DNA of 22,538 nucleotides, taken from Pseudomonadota bacterium. GTDB taxonomy: Bacteria > Pseudomonadota > Alphaproteobacteria > UBA8366 > JADFVY01. Where the stretch lies: assembly GCA_015222795.1 (NCBI GenBank), contig JADFVY010000176.1:1-22538 (forward strand), read 5' to 3'. Of this stretch, positions 15,762-22,397 are shown one piece after another. A model generated the notes under the pieces. That model did no database searches. It had not been told where the DNA came from and saw only the letters and a program-made list of their open reading frames with translations. Within the stretch, counting starts at the first letter, position 1. Each line of letters begins with the position of its first letter. Made by a program: the position numbers and the translations under genes.

Positions 15762-16175
15762 ATGAGCGAAAACATCGATACCGGAAACTTCCAATTCCTG
15801 CATACCATGATCCGGGTGAAAGATCTGGATAAGTCCATTGATTTTTATACCCGTTTGCTTGGCATGAAGCTGATGCGCAATGACGATTATCCTTCCGGCG
15901 AATTCACGCTGGCCTTCGTCGGCTATGGCGAAGAGAAAAACAGCACCGTGATCGAGTTGACCCATAACTGGGGCCAGGAAAAACCCTACGATCTCGGCGA
16001 CGGTTTTGGTCATCTGGCCATTGGCGTGCCGGATATTTACGGGACCTGCGAGCAGATGGAAAAGGAAGGCGTGAAGATTCCGCGCCCGGCGGGCCCAATG
16101 AAACATGGCGGTTCGGTAATCGCCTTCATCGAGGATCCAGACGGTTACAAGATTGAGTTGATCGAACGGAAGTGA
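15762..16175 (+). CDS. gloA: Lactoylglutathione lyase (glyoxalase I)
   Basis: Glyoxalase I isomerises the hemithioacetal of methylglyoxal and glutathione to S-lactoylglutathione for detoxification. The 137-residue single-domain VOC protein keeps the four metal ligands: His14 (LHTMIRV), Glu65 (VIELTHNWG), His84 (GFGHLAIGV) and Glu132 (YKIELIE). RVKDLDKSIDFYTRLLGM is typical of GloA. The short form matches the Ni-dependent bacterial class, which is inference. The ATG at 15762 follows GAGAGAG at good distance. A 59-nt gap from lpxB contains a TTCAATTGAA palindrome. A TTGACA at 15674-15679 in the lpxB end could be a -35 box but lacks a good -10. Transcription ends at the hairpin at 16195-16230. 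Confidence 0.95.
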   Translation: MSENIDTGNFQFLHTMIRVKDLDKSIDFYTRLLGMKLMRNDDYPSGEFTLAFVGYGEEKNSTVIELTHNWGQEKPYDLGDGFGHLAIGVPDIYGTCEQMEKEGVKIPRPAGPMKHGGSVIAFIEDPDGYKIELIERK

Positions 16176-16194
16176 TCCGCGAGAGGCGGGACGG

Positions 16195-16230
16195 AAAAAA
16201 GGCGGCCTCCAACTGGATGGCCGCCTTTTT
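16195..16230. terminator. Bidirectional intrinsic terminator between gloA and gltA
   Basis: AAAAAA is followed by GGCGGCC (16201-16207), an 11-nt loop that can pair further, GGCCGCC (16219-16225) and TTTTT (16226-16230). The perfect 7-bp GC stem with an A-run on one side and a T-run on the other can end transcription from both strands, fitting its place between convergent gloA and gltA. Confidence 0.92.
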
Positions 16231-16255
16231 CATTGCCCGCAATTTTAAGAAGATA

Positions 16256-16319
16256 GAGCATCTTTATCCGATCTATTGGATCGCAGAAACGACTCCAATT
16301 GATCGGATGATGCTCTAAC
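16256..16319. repeat. 64-bp palindromic interspersed repeat, copy 2, overlapping the gltA stop
   Basis: This copy matches 2771-2834 at 58 of 64 positions, with the same length and the same terminal inverted arms (GAGCATC...GATGCTC). Here the 60-bp core (16256-16315) is flanked by TA on both sides (16254-16255 and 16316-16317). The gltA stop codon on the minus strand (TAG, 16315-16317) is made of the right-hand TA plus the first base of the element. The hairpin may also protect or end the gltA transcript. Confidence 0.85.
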
Positions 16320-17631
16320 GTTGATCCAGGGGAACGTAGGGGCGTTTGGTGTGGCCGGTATAGAGTTGACGGGGCCGCCCGATCTTCTGCTGGGGGTCCT
16401 CGATCATCTCCTTCCACTGGGCGATCCAACCGACGGTGCGGGCCACCGCGAACAGCACGGTGAACATCGAGGTTGGGAAGCCCATGGCCCGCAGGATGAT
16501 GCCGGAATAAAAATCCACGTTCGGGAACAACTTGCGCTTGACGAAATACTCGTCTTCCAGCGCAATTCGCTCCAACTCCATGGCCAGGTCCAGCAGCGGT
16601 TCATGCTGCACGCCCAACTCCTCCAGCACCTCGTGGCAGGATTGCCGCAGCACCGCGGCGCGCGGGTCGTAATTCTTGTAGACCCGGTGCCCGAAACCCA
16701 TCAGCCGGAAAGGGTCATCCTTGTCCTTGGCACGTTTGATGAATTCGGGTACACGATCCTTGGTTCCGATTTCGCCCAGCATGGTAAGCACGGCTTCGTT
16801 GGCGCCGCCATGGGCGGGGCCCCAGAGAGAAGCAATGCCTGCCGCGATGCAGGCAAAGGGGTTGGCGCCCGACGAGCCGGCGAGGCGTACCGTCGAGGTG
16901 GAGGCGTTCTGCTCATGGTCGGCATGGAGGATGAAAATGCGGTCCATGGCGCGTGCCACGGAACGCGGGATCTTATATTCCTCGCAGGGTGTCGAGAAAG
17001 TCATATGCAGGAAATTAGCGGCATAAGACAGGTCGTTGCGCGGATAGACGAAGGGTTGCCCGGTTGAATATTTATAGGCCCAGGCAGCAATCGTCGGCAT
17101 CTTCGCGATCAGCCTGTGCGAGGCGACCATACGCTGCTTCTCGTCGTAAATGTCGGTAGAGTCGTGATAGAAGGCCGACAGCGCGCCGGCGACCCCCACC
17201 ATGACCGCCATGGGGTGCGCGTCGCGCCGGAATCCGCGAAAGAAATACTGCAGTTGTTCGTGCAGCATCGTATGATAGGTGATGTGCTTGCTGAAGGCTT
17301 CCTTGCGTTCCACCGACGGCAATTCACCTTCGAGCAATAGCTGACAAACTTCCAGGAATGTACTGTTTTCAGCCAATTCTTCGATCGTATAGCCGCGATA
17401 TAGAAGTATGCCTTCCTCGCCATCGATATAGGTGATTTTGGACTCACAGGAACCGGTGGAGGTGTAGCCGGGATCGTAGGTAAAATAGCCGGTGTCGCCA
17501 TAAAATTTGCGGACATCCACGACCGACGGGCCGACTGAGCCGTCCATTACCGGAAATTCGAAGCTCTTGCCGCTGCGGTGGTCTTTCATGGTCACGACAT
17601 CGCCAGTGACGGCGGGTTTCAACTCGCTCAT
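16315..17631 (-). CDS. gltA: Citrate synthase
   Basis: This is a type II (hexameric, Gram-negative-type) citrate synthase that condenses acetyl-CoA and oxaloacetate at the entry of the TCA cycle. Length is 438 residues. The N-terminal beta-domain (about 1-60, SFEFPVMDGSVGPSVVD) is present as in E. coli GltA. Key residues are His239 (LHADHEQNAS), His274 (GPAHGGANEA), His315 (GFGHRVYKNYDPRA) and Asp373 (NVDFYSG), equivalent to E. coli His229, His264, His305 and Asp362. The ATG at 17631 is preceded by GCGAGGCG. A good promoter lies 96 nt upstream and the leader has a 17-bp palindrome. The last codons run directly into the palindromic repeat that supplies the stop. It is transcribed after gltX on the same strand but probably from its own promoter. 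Confidence 0.98.
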   Translation of the reverse strand: MSELKPAVTGDVVTMKDHRSGKSFEFPVMDGSVGPSVVDVRKFYGDTGYFTYDPGYTSTGSCESKITYIDGEEGILLYRGYTIEELAENSTFLEVCQLLLEGELPSVERKEAFSKHITYHTMLHEQLQYFFRGFRRDAHPMAVMVGVAGALSAFYHDSTDIYDEKQRMVASHRLIAKMPTIAAWAYKYSTGQPFVYPRNDLSYAANFLHMTFSTPCEEYKIPRSVARAMDRIFILHADHEQNASTSTVRLAGSSGANPFACIAAGIASLWGPAHGGANEAVLTMLGEIGTKDRVPEFIKRAKDKDDPFRLMGFGHRVYKNYDPRAAVLRQSCHEVLEELGVQHEPLLDLAMELERIALEDEYFVKRKLFPNVDFYSGIILRAMGFPTSMFTVLFAVARTVGWIAQWKEMIEDPQQKIGRPRQLYTGHTKRPYVPLDQR

Positions 17632-17688
17632 ATTGCGCCTCGCATTCAGTTGTCAGGTGGCGGTTAACCGGCGTGGTGGCGGCCGGCA

Positions 17689-17705
17689 TTGTTGCGTCGC
17701 AACAA
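17689..17705. promoter_or_regulatory. 17-bp palindrome in the gltA leader (possible operator)
   Basis: TTGTTGCG-T-CGCAACAA is a perfect 8+8 inverted repeat around one base. It lies just downstream of the predicted gltA transcription start and about 58 nt before the gltA start codon. Position and symmetry fit a dimeric repressor site; with a one-base loop it would be a poor RNA hairpin. The regulator is unknown. Confidence 0.5.
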
Positions 17706-17726
17706 AGAAGTTTCCGCGTTGCACTA

Positions 17727-17755
17727 ATTATAGCCCGCGGATGCCTCCGGGGCAA
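17727..17755 (-). promoter_or_regulatory. Sigma-70 promoter of gltA
   Basis: On the minus strand TTGCCC (17755-17750) and a perfect TATAAT (17732-17727) are 17 bp apart. This is the best promoter match in the window. It predicts a start near 17720 and a leader of about 90 nt. It lies in the 141-nt gap between gltX and gltA. Confidence 0.65.
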
Positions 17756-17772
17756 ATCGGAAGGCGAAATTG

Positions 17773-19179
17773 TTATCCGTTTGGAACCGCTTTCAATCGC
17801 GCCAGACTCTCATCGCGGCCCAGAACCTTCATGATTTCGAAGATACCGGGGGAGATGTTGGAGCCGGTGAGGGCAGCGCGGAGGGGCTGGGCAACCTTGC
17901 CGAGGCCAAGTTCCTTCGATTCCGCATGGGCTCGCACGATATCCTCCAGCGCTTCGGCGGTCCAATCATCGAGTTCACCGAATTTCGCCGCGACCTCATG
18001 CACCAGTGCGCCGCCGTCGCCAACCAACAGTTTGGCGGCCTTTTCGACCGTTAGCGGATAGGTTGGAGCCTGAAAATAAAACAATGCATTATCAGATAGT
18101 TCAACCACTGTTTTGGCGCGTTGCTTTAGCCCTTCCATGCCGGCAATCAACAGGTCTCGGCCATCTTCGTCGATATCGAGACCCAATTTTTCGGCGATCC
18201 TCGGCAGGATCAGGTCGACAAGGCGCGCGTCGTCGGCCTCGCGGATATAGGTGCCGTTGAGGTTTTCCAGTTTGGCGAAATCGAAACGGGCGGGGGAGCG
18301 GCCAATCGCTTCCAGCCCGAACCACTCGATGGCCTGTTCGGTGCCGATGATCTCCTCGTCGCCATGGGCCCAGCCGAGGCGCAGCAGGTAATTGCGCATG
18401 GCCTCGGGCAGGTAGCCCATGTCGCGATAGGCCTCGACCCCCAGGGCGCCATGCCGTTTGGAAAGCTTCGCGCCGTCGGGCCCGTGGATCAGCGGCACAT
18501 GGGCGAATTCGGGTATGTCCCACCCCATCGACTGGTACAGCACGGTTTGGCGCGCCGCGTTGGTCAGATGGTCGACGCCGCGCACGATATGGGTGATGCC
18601 CATGTCATGGTCGTCTACCACGACGGAATGCATGTAGGTCGGCGTACCGTCGCCGCGCATCAGCACCATGTCGTCCAGTTGCTCGTTGCCGATCCGCACC
18701 TCGCCCTGCACCATGTCGCTGATCACCGTCTCGCCCTCCTGGGGCGCCTTCAGGCGGATCGCTGGTTTGATGCCCGCGGGCGCTTCGGACGGGTCGCGAT
18801 CGCGCCAGCGCCCGTCATAGCGCGGCTGACGGCCCTCGGCGCGCGCGGTTTCGCGCATCGTCGCCAGTTCCTCCGGTGTCGTGTAACAGCGGTAGGCGAG
18901 GCCCTTTTCCAGCAGTTCCACGACCACGGCCGCATGGCGCGCCTGATTGGCCGACTGGTAAATCTCCTCGCCGTCCCAGTCCAGTTCCAGCCATCGCAGC
19001 CCGTCGAGGATCGCCTGGATCGCTTCGGGCGTGGAGCGTTCGCGGTCGGTATCCTCAATGCGCAGCAAGTAGCGGCCGCCGTGATGGCGGGCGAACAGCC
19101 AGTTGAAAAGCGCCGTGCGGGCGCCGCCTATATGCAGATACCCCGTGGGTGACGGCGCGAACCGGGTTACAACGGACAT
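17773..19179 (-). CDS. gltX: Glutamyl-tRNA synthetase
   Basis: This class I synthetase charges tRNA-Glu, and in organisms without GlnRS often tRNA-Gln as well. With the ATG at 19179 it has 468 residues. The HIGH-type motif is PSPTGYLHIGG (10-19) and the KMSKS-type motif is AKLSKRHG (237-244). The Rossmann catalytic domain carries YLLRIEDTDRERS (37-49). The all-helical anticodon-binding C-terminus includes the family end pattern ALTGSNISPGIFEIM (436-450). The Cys-rich zinc site of E. coli GluRS is absent: only one Cys (Cys98) remains. The frame continues upstream to 19293, but GAGGAG just before 19179 and the conserved N-terminus MSVVTRFAPSPTG favour this start. Alphaproteobacteria often carry two GltX paralogues; which type this is cannot be decided here. 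Confidence 0.96.
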   Translation of the reverse strand: MSVVTRFAPSPTGYLHIGGARTALFNWLFARHHGGRYLLRIEDTDRERSTPEAIQAILDGLRWLELDWDGEEIYQSANQARHAAVVVELLEKGLAYRCYTTPEELATMRETARAEGRQPRYDGRWRDRDPSEAPAGIKPAIRLKAPQEGETVISDMVQGEVRIGNEQLDDMVLMRGDGTPTYMHSVVVDDHDMGITHIVRGVDHLTNAARQTVLYQSMGWDIPEFAHVPLIHGPDGAKLSKRHGALGVEAYRDMGYLPEAMRNYLLRLGWAHGDEEIIGTEQAIEWFGLEAIGRSPARFDFAKLENLNGTYIREADDARLVDLILPRIAEKLGLDIDEDGRDLLIAGMEGLKQRAKTVVELSDNALFYFQAPTYPLTVEKAAKLLVGDGGALVHEVAAKFGELDDWTAEALEDIVRAHAESKELGLGKVAQPLRAALTGSNISPGIFEIMKVLGRDESLARLKAVPNG

Positions 19180-19226
19180 TGTGACTCCTCGAATGAGCTT
19201 TGGTGGGTGCATGATGCCGGGCCGGG

Positions 19227-19255
19227 ATGTAGCACAATGAGGGTCGTTGCAGCAA
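19227..19255 (-). promoter_or_regulatory. Probable promoter of gltX
   Basis: On the minus strand TTGCTG (19255-19250) and CTACAT (19232-19227) are 17 bp apart, about 48 nt upstream of the gltX start codon. The -35 box lies inside the palindrome at 19248-19270. Confidence 0.4.
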
Positions 19256-19270
19256 AATCGTTTTGTCGCA
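19248..19270. promoter_or_regulatory. 23-bp imperfect palindrome in the gltX-comEC divergent gap
   Basis: TGCAGCAAAA (19248-19257), centre TCG, TTTTGTCGCA (19261-19270): the arms match at 8 of 10 positions. It overlaps the predicted gltX -35 box and lies 28 nt before the chosen comEC start, so a bound protein could affect both genes. It could also simply be promoter sequence with chance symmetry. Confidence 0.35.
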
Positions 19271-19298
19271 GCATATTGGAGCGGGAACGGCACATGCC

Positions 19299-21407
19299 AT
19301 GACGGGCTGGGCGCAAATACGGGACAGGTTGACGGAAACCGTGGCCGGCGAACGTGAGCGCTGGCTGCTGTGGGCGCCGGTTGCCTTCGGCGTCGGCGTT
19401 GGTGTCTATTTTGCCTTGCCGAAGGAGCCGCCGGCCATGGCTGGCGTTTTCGTTCTCGTCGCCGCCGGGTTGATTTCCTGGCGCTTGCGGACCAACCTGT
19501 TGCTGGCGTTGGTCTTGTCGGGGGTTGCGTTCGGCGCGGCCGGGTTCGCGGCGGCGCAGCTTCGCACCAACCTGGTGGCCGTGCCGGTTCTCGAGAAAAG
19601 TTACGGACCCTCGGGCGTGACCGGGCGCGTGGTGCGTGTCGAATTGCGGCCCGACGGCCCGCGAGTGACGCTGGAACATGTTTCGTTGAAAGGCGTGGAC
19701 GAGGCGGCGACGCCGGCGCTGGTCCGCATCAAGCTACGCCGGGGCGATGTTGTCGATATCGGCGACCGTATTGATGTTTACGCCAAGCTTTCCCCGCCCT
19801 CGGCGCCCTCGGCGCCCGGCGCCTATGATTTTCAGCGGCGATCATGGTTTCATGGGCTCGGCGCGGTGGGCTTCGCCATGGGGCGGGTGCGCCCGGCGGA
19901 GCAGAACGGCGCGGAGGATGGGTGGTCGCCGGCATTATTCATGGCGGCGCTGCGGCTGCATATGACCGAACGCATCCGCGCCGCGCTGCCCGGCGAGTCG
20001 GGCGCCATCGCGGCGGCCCTGATGACCGGCGACCGCAGCGCCATATCGCAAGAGTCACTGGATGCCATGCGCGATTCAGGGCTGGCGCATCTGCTGGCGA
20101 TATCCGGCCTTCATCTGGGGCTGGTGGCGGCGACGCTGTTTTTCGGGCTGCGCGCGCTGCTGGCGCTGTCGGAACGGTTGACGTTGCGCCAGCCGATCAA
20201 GAAATGGGCGGCCGGGGCGGCAATGACAGGCAGTTTCACCTATCTGCTGCTGGCTGGCGCGACGGTGCCGACCCAGCGCGCCTTTGTGATGACAGGGCTG
20301 GTATTGCTGGCGGTATTGCTGGACCGGCAGGCGATTTCGATGCGCCTCGTCGCCTGGGCCGCCATGATCATCCTGGTAATCGCGCCGGAAGCCATGCTGG
20401 GCGCCAGTTTTCAGATGTCATTTGCGGCCGTCGTGGCCCTGGTCGCCTTTTATGAGGCCTCACGCGACAGATTCCGGGCAGTGCGGACGGCCGCCGGCCA
20501 CGGGATCGCGGCACGCATCGGGCTCTATGCCGGCGGCGTCGCCGCGACGTCGATCGTCGCCGGTTTCGCCACCGGCCTGATCGCTCTGCATCATTTCGGG
20601 CGAATCGCGGTCTTTGGCCTGCCGGCCAACATGCTGGCGGTGCCGCTGACCGCGCTATGGATCATGCCTTGGGCGGTGATGGCGGCGGTGTTGATGCCGC
20701 TGGGCCTGGAAGGCGTGCCGCTGACCCTGATGGGTTGGGGGATCGAGGGGTTGCTGTGGGTTGCCGGCGGCATTTCCGCGTGGCCGGGGGCGGTGCGTCC
20801 GGTCGCGGCGCTGCCCATTGGCGGGTTGGTTCTGGTGGCGTTGGGCGGGCTTTGGTTGTGCTTGTGGCGTCGGCGCTGGCGTTATGCCGGGTTGCTGGGG
20901 ATTGCAGCCGGGCTGGCGAGCCTCTGGACCCTCCAGGGTCCCGATATACTGGTCTCCGACGACGGGCGCCTGATGGCCGTGCGCATGGCCGATGGAGAAC
21001 TGAGCGTTTCCGAACGGCGGCGGGAAAAGCGCACCGCCGGGGACTGGCGGGAACAGGAAGGGCAGGGGGCCAGCCTGTATTGGCCCGAGAATGGGATCAG
21101 CCGGGACGGGCGGCTGCGCTGCGACGGGTTGGGCTGTATCTACCGGGCCGGGGGCTGGACGGTCGCGCTTCTGCGCGACGGCATGGCCCATGACGAGGAT
21201 TGCAGGATCGTCGACGTCCTGATCAGCCAGCGCCCGGTGCGTGGTAACTGTCCCGCGCCCTCGCTGGTCATCGACCGTTTCGATCTATGGCGCCATGGCG
21301 CCGCCGCCATATGGTTCGATGGCGACGATATCCGTGTTCGCACGGTGGCGGATTTTCAGGGCGCGCGGCCCTGGTCGTCGCGGCGGGACAGGGGGCGGGA
21401 GCGGTAA
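19299..21407 (+). CDS. comEC: ComEC/Rec2-family membrane protein
   Basis: ComEC forms the inner-membrane channel for single-stranded DNA in natural transformation; in many proteobacteria its role is untested. With the ATG at 19299 it has 702 residues. The N-terminus has two to three hydrophobic helices (about 22-80), then an OB-like segment (about 95-170, GVTGRVVRVELRPDGPRVTLE). The multi-helix Competence domain (about 225-530) carries the hallmark SGLAHLLAISGLHLG near 258-272. The C-terminal region (about 545-702) resembles the alphaproteobacterial ComEC tail (ILVSDDGRLMAVR) but has no HxHxDH metal motif, so any metallo-beta-lactamase domain is degenerate. A TTG at 19263 could extend it by 12 residues, but it lies in the palindrome. 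It diverges from gltX and converges on lexA. Confidence 0.9.
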   Translation: MTGWAQIRDRLTETVAGERERWLLWAPVAFGVGVGVYFALPKEPPAMAGVFVLVAAGLISWRLRTNLLLALVLSGVAFGAAGFAAAQLRTNLVAVPVLEKSYGPSGVTGRVVRVELRPDGPRVTLEHVSLKGVDEAATPALVRIKLRRGDVVDIGDRIDVYAKLSPPSAPSAPGAYDFQRRSWFHGLGAVGFAMGRVRPAEQNGAEDGWSPALFMAALRLHMTERIRAALPGESGAIAAALMTGDRSAISQESLDAMRDSGLAHLLAISGLHLGLVAATLFFGLRALLALSERLTLRQPIKKWAAGAAMTGSFTYLLLAGATVPTQRAFVMTGLVLLAVLLDRQAISMRLVAWAAMIILVIAPEAMLGASFQMSFAAVVALVAFYEASRDRFRAVRTAAGHGIAARIGLYAGGVAATSIVAGFATGLIALHHFGRIAVFGLPANMLAVPLTALWIMPWAVMAAVLMPLGLEGVPLTLMGWGIEGLLWVAGGISAWPGAVRPVAALPIGGLVLVALGGLWLCLWRRRWRYAGLLGIAAGLASLWTLQGPDILVSDDGRLMAVRMADGELSVSERRREKRTAGDWREQEGQGASLYWPENGISRDGRLRCDGLGCIYRAGGWTVALLRDGMAHDEDCRIVDVLISQRPVRGNCPAPSLVIDRFDLWRHGAAAIWFDGDDIRVRTVADFQGARPWSSRRDRGRER

Positions 21408-21425
21408 TCGGCTTTGAATAAGAAA

Positions 21426-21450
21426 CGGCCAGGCGTTGAAAGCCCGGCCG
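21426..21450. terminator. Possible hairpin terminator between comEC and lexA
   Basis: CGGCC-A-GGC (21426-21434), loop GTTGAAA, GCC-C-GGCCG (21442-21450) form eight GC-rich pairs with one mismatch. It sits in the 71-nt gap between the convergent genes. No T-run follows on either strand, so intrinsic termination is doubtful. Confidence 0.35.
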
Positions 21451-21478
21451 GATCGTCATGTAGACTGGAAAACGCGAT

Positions 21479-22147
21479 CTAGTAATTGCGCATCAACCCG
21501 ACCAGTCGACCCTGGACCTTTACCCGGTCGGGGCCGAAGATGCGGGTTTCGTAGGCGGGGTTGGCGGCTTCCAGCGCGATTGAGTTGCCCTTGCGGCGGA
21601 TGCTTTTCAGGGTGACCTCGGCGTCGTCCACCATGGCGACAACAATCGCCCCGTTCTCCGCCGTATCGCAGCGCTGGATCAGTACCGTATCGCCGTCGAA
21701 GATGCCGGCCTCGATCATCGAATCGCCTTCCACCGTAAGCGCGTAATGCTCACCGCCACCGATCATCGAGGCGGGGATGTCGACATTGCCGGAAGGTTCG
21801 TTCAGCGCCTCGATCGGCGTGCCGGCCGCGATTTTGCCCAGAACGGGCAGGGACATAGTGTCTCCCGCGACCGCCGATGGCGCCGGTTTGAAATCGGGGC
21901 GCACCACATTTCCCTTGGCGCCGCCGCCCATATTGTCCGGTAGTTTGACGACTTCCAGCGCGCGTGCCCTGTGCGGCAGGCGGCGGATGAATCCTCGTTC
22001 CTCCAACCCGGTTATCAGGCGGTGAATGCCCGATTTCGATTTCAGGTTGAGAGCGTCCTTCATTTCGTCAAATGAAGGGGATACGCCCGATTCATCGAGT
22101 CTCGTATTGATAAAACTGAGAAGTTCGTATTGCTTGCGTGTCAACAT
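21479..22147 (-). CDS. lexA: LexA SOS repressor
   Basis: LexA represses DNA-damage genes and is cleaved when RecA filaments form. With the ATG at 22147 it has 222 residues. The N-terminal winged helix-turn-helix (about 1-65) begins MLTRKQYELLSFI, the usual alphaproteobacterial start. A linker follows (about 70-98). The self-cleavage site Ala108-Gly109 lies in GKIAAGTPIEA. The catalytic dyad is Ser143 (VEGDSMIEAGI) and Lys181 (EVTLKSI), at normal spacing. The frame is open to an ATG at 22261 (38 more residues, basic at its start), but GGGGGA lies before 22147 and the extension has no recognisable domain. Its promoter carries SOS boxes, so it is autoregulated. Confidence 0.97.
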   Translation of the reverse strand: MLTRKQYELLSFINTRLDESGVSPSFDEMKDALNLKSKSGIHRLITGLEERGFIRRLPHRARALEVVKLPDNMGGGAKGNVVRPDFKPAPSAVAGDTMSLPVLGKIAAGTPIEALNEPSGNVDIPASMIGGGEHYALTVEGDSMIEAGIFDGDTVLIQRCDTAENGAIVVAMVDDAEVTLKSIRRKGNSIALEAANPAYETRIFGPDRVKVQGRLVGLMRNY

Positions 22148-22311
22148 TTTCGTGTCGTCCCCCGGATCATGCGGCCCCATTGATGTGGCGGCACTACGCT
22201 GATCGATGGCTCCCCCTTTGGCGGAACCGGTTGTCTTACGATGTGAAGCTTTACGCTTCATCTGGTCGAGGCTTCATTCAGTGGCTTTGAGAAACCGGAA
22301 CACCACATATA

Positions 22312-22326
22312 GAACAAAACCAAAAC
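22312..22326. promoter_or_regulatory. Second, imperfect SOS box upstream of lexA
   Basis: GAAC-N7-AAAC matches the alphaproteobacterial LexA site with one substitution. It is inverted relative to the perfect box at 22337-22351: bases 22309-22326 pair with 22337-22354 at 15 of 18 positions. It would lie just downstream of the lexA transcription start. Confidence 0.45.
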
Positions 22327-22336
22327 ATACCTACAT

Positions 22337-22351
22337 GTTCTAGTTTGGTTC
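22337..22351. promoter_or_regulatory. LexA operator (SOS box) of lexA
   Basis: GTTC-TAGTTTG-GTTC is a perfect alphaproteobacterial SOS box (GTTC-N7-GTTC). It covers the predicted -10 box and part of the spacer of the lexA promoter, so LexA binding would block RNA polymerase. Confidence 0.8.
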
Positions 22352-22365
22352 TATTTCGCGGTCAA
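22337..22365 (-). promoter_or_regulatory. Promoter of lexA
   Basis: On the minus strand TTGACC (22365-22360) and TAGAAC (22342-22337) are 17 bp apart. This predicts a start near 22330 and a leader of about 180 nt before the lexA ATG at 22147. The leader includes the in-frame upstream ATG at 22261. Confidence 0.6.
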
Positions 22366-22397
22366 GGGGAATAACGGCCCGATACCGTCTTTTATCG

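Noticed and set aside
16321..17067. 248-codon plus-strand frame opposite gltA
   Set aside because: Antisense of citrate synthase, whose catalytic residues are all present on the minus strand.
19180..19293. N-terminal extension of gltX
   Set aside because: The conserved GluRS N-terminus starts at 19179 behind GAGGAG. The extension would cross the predicted gltX promoter.
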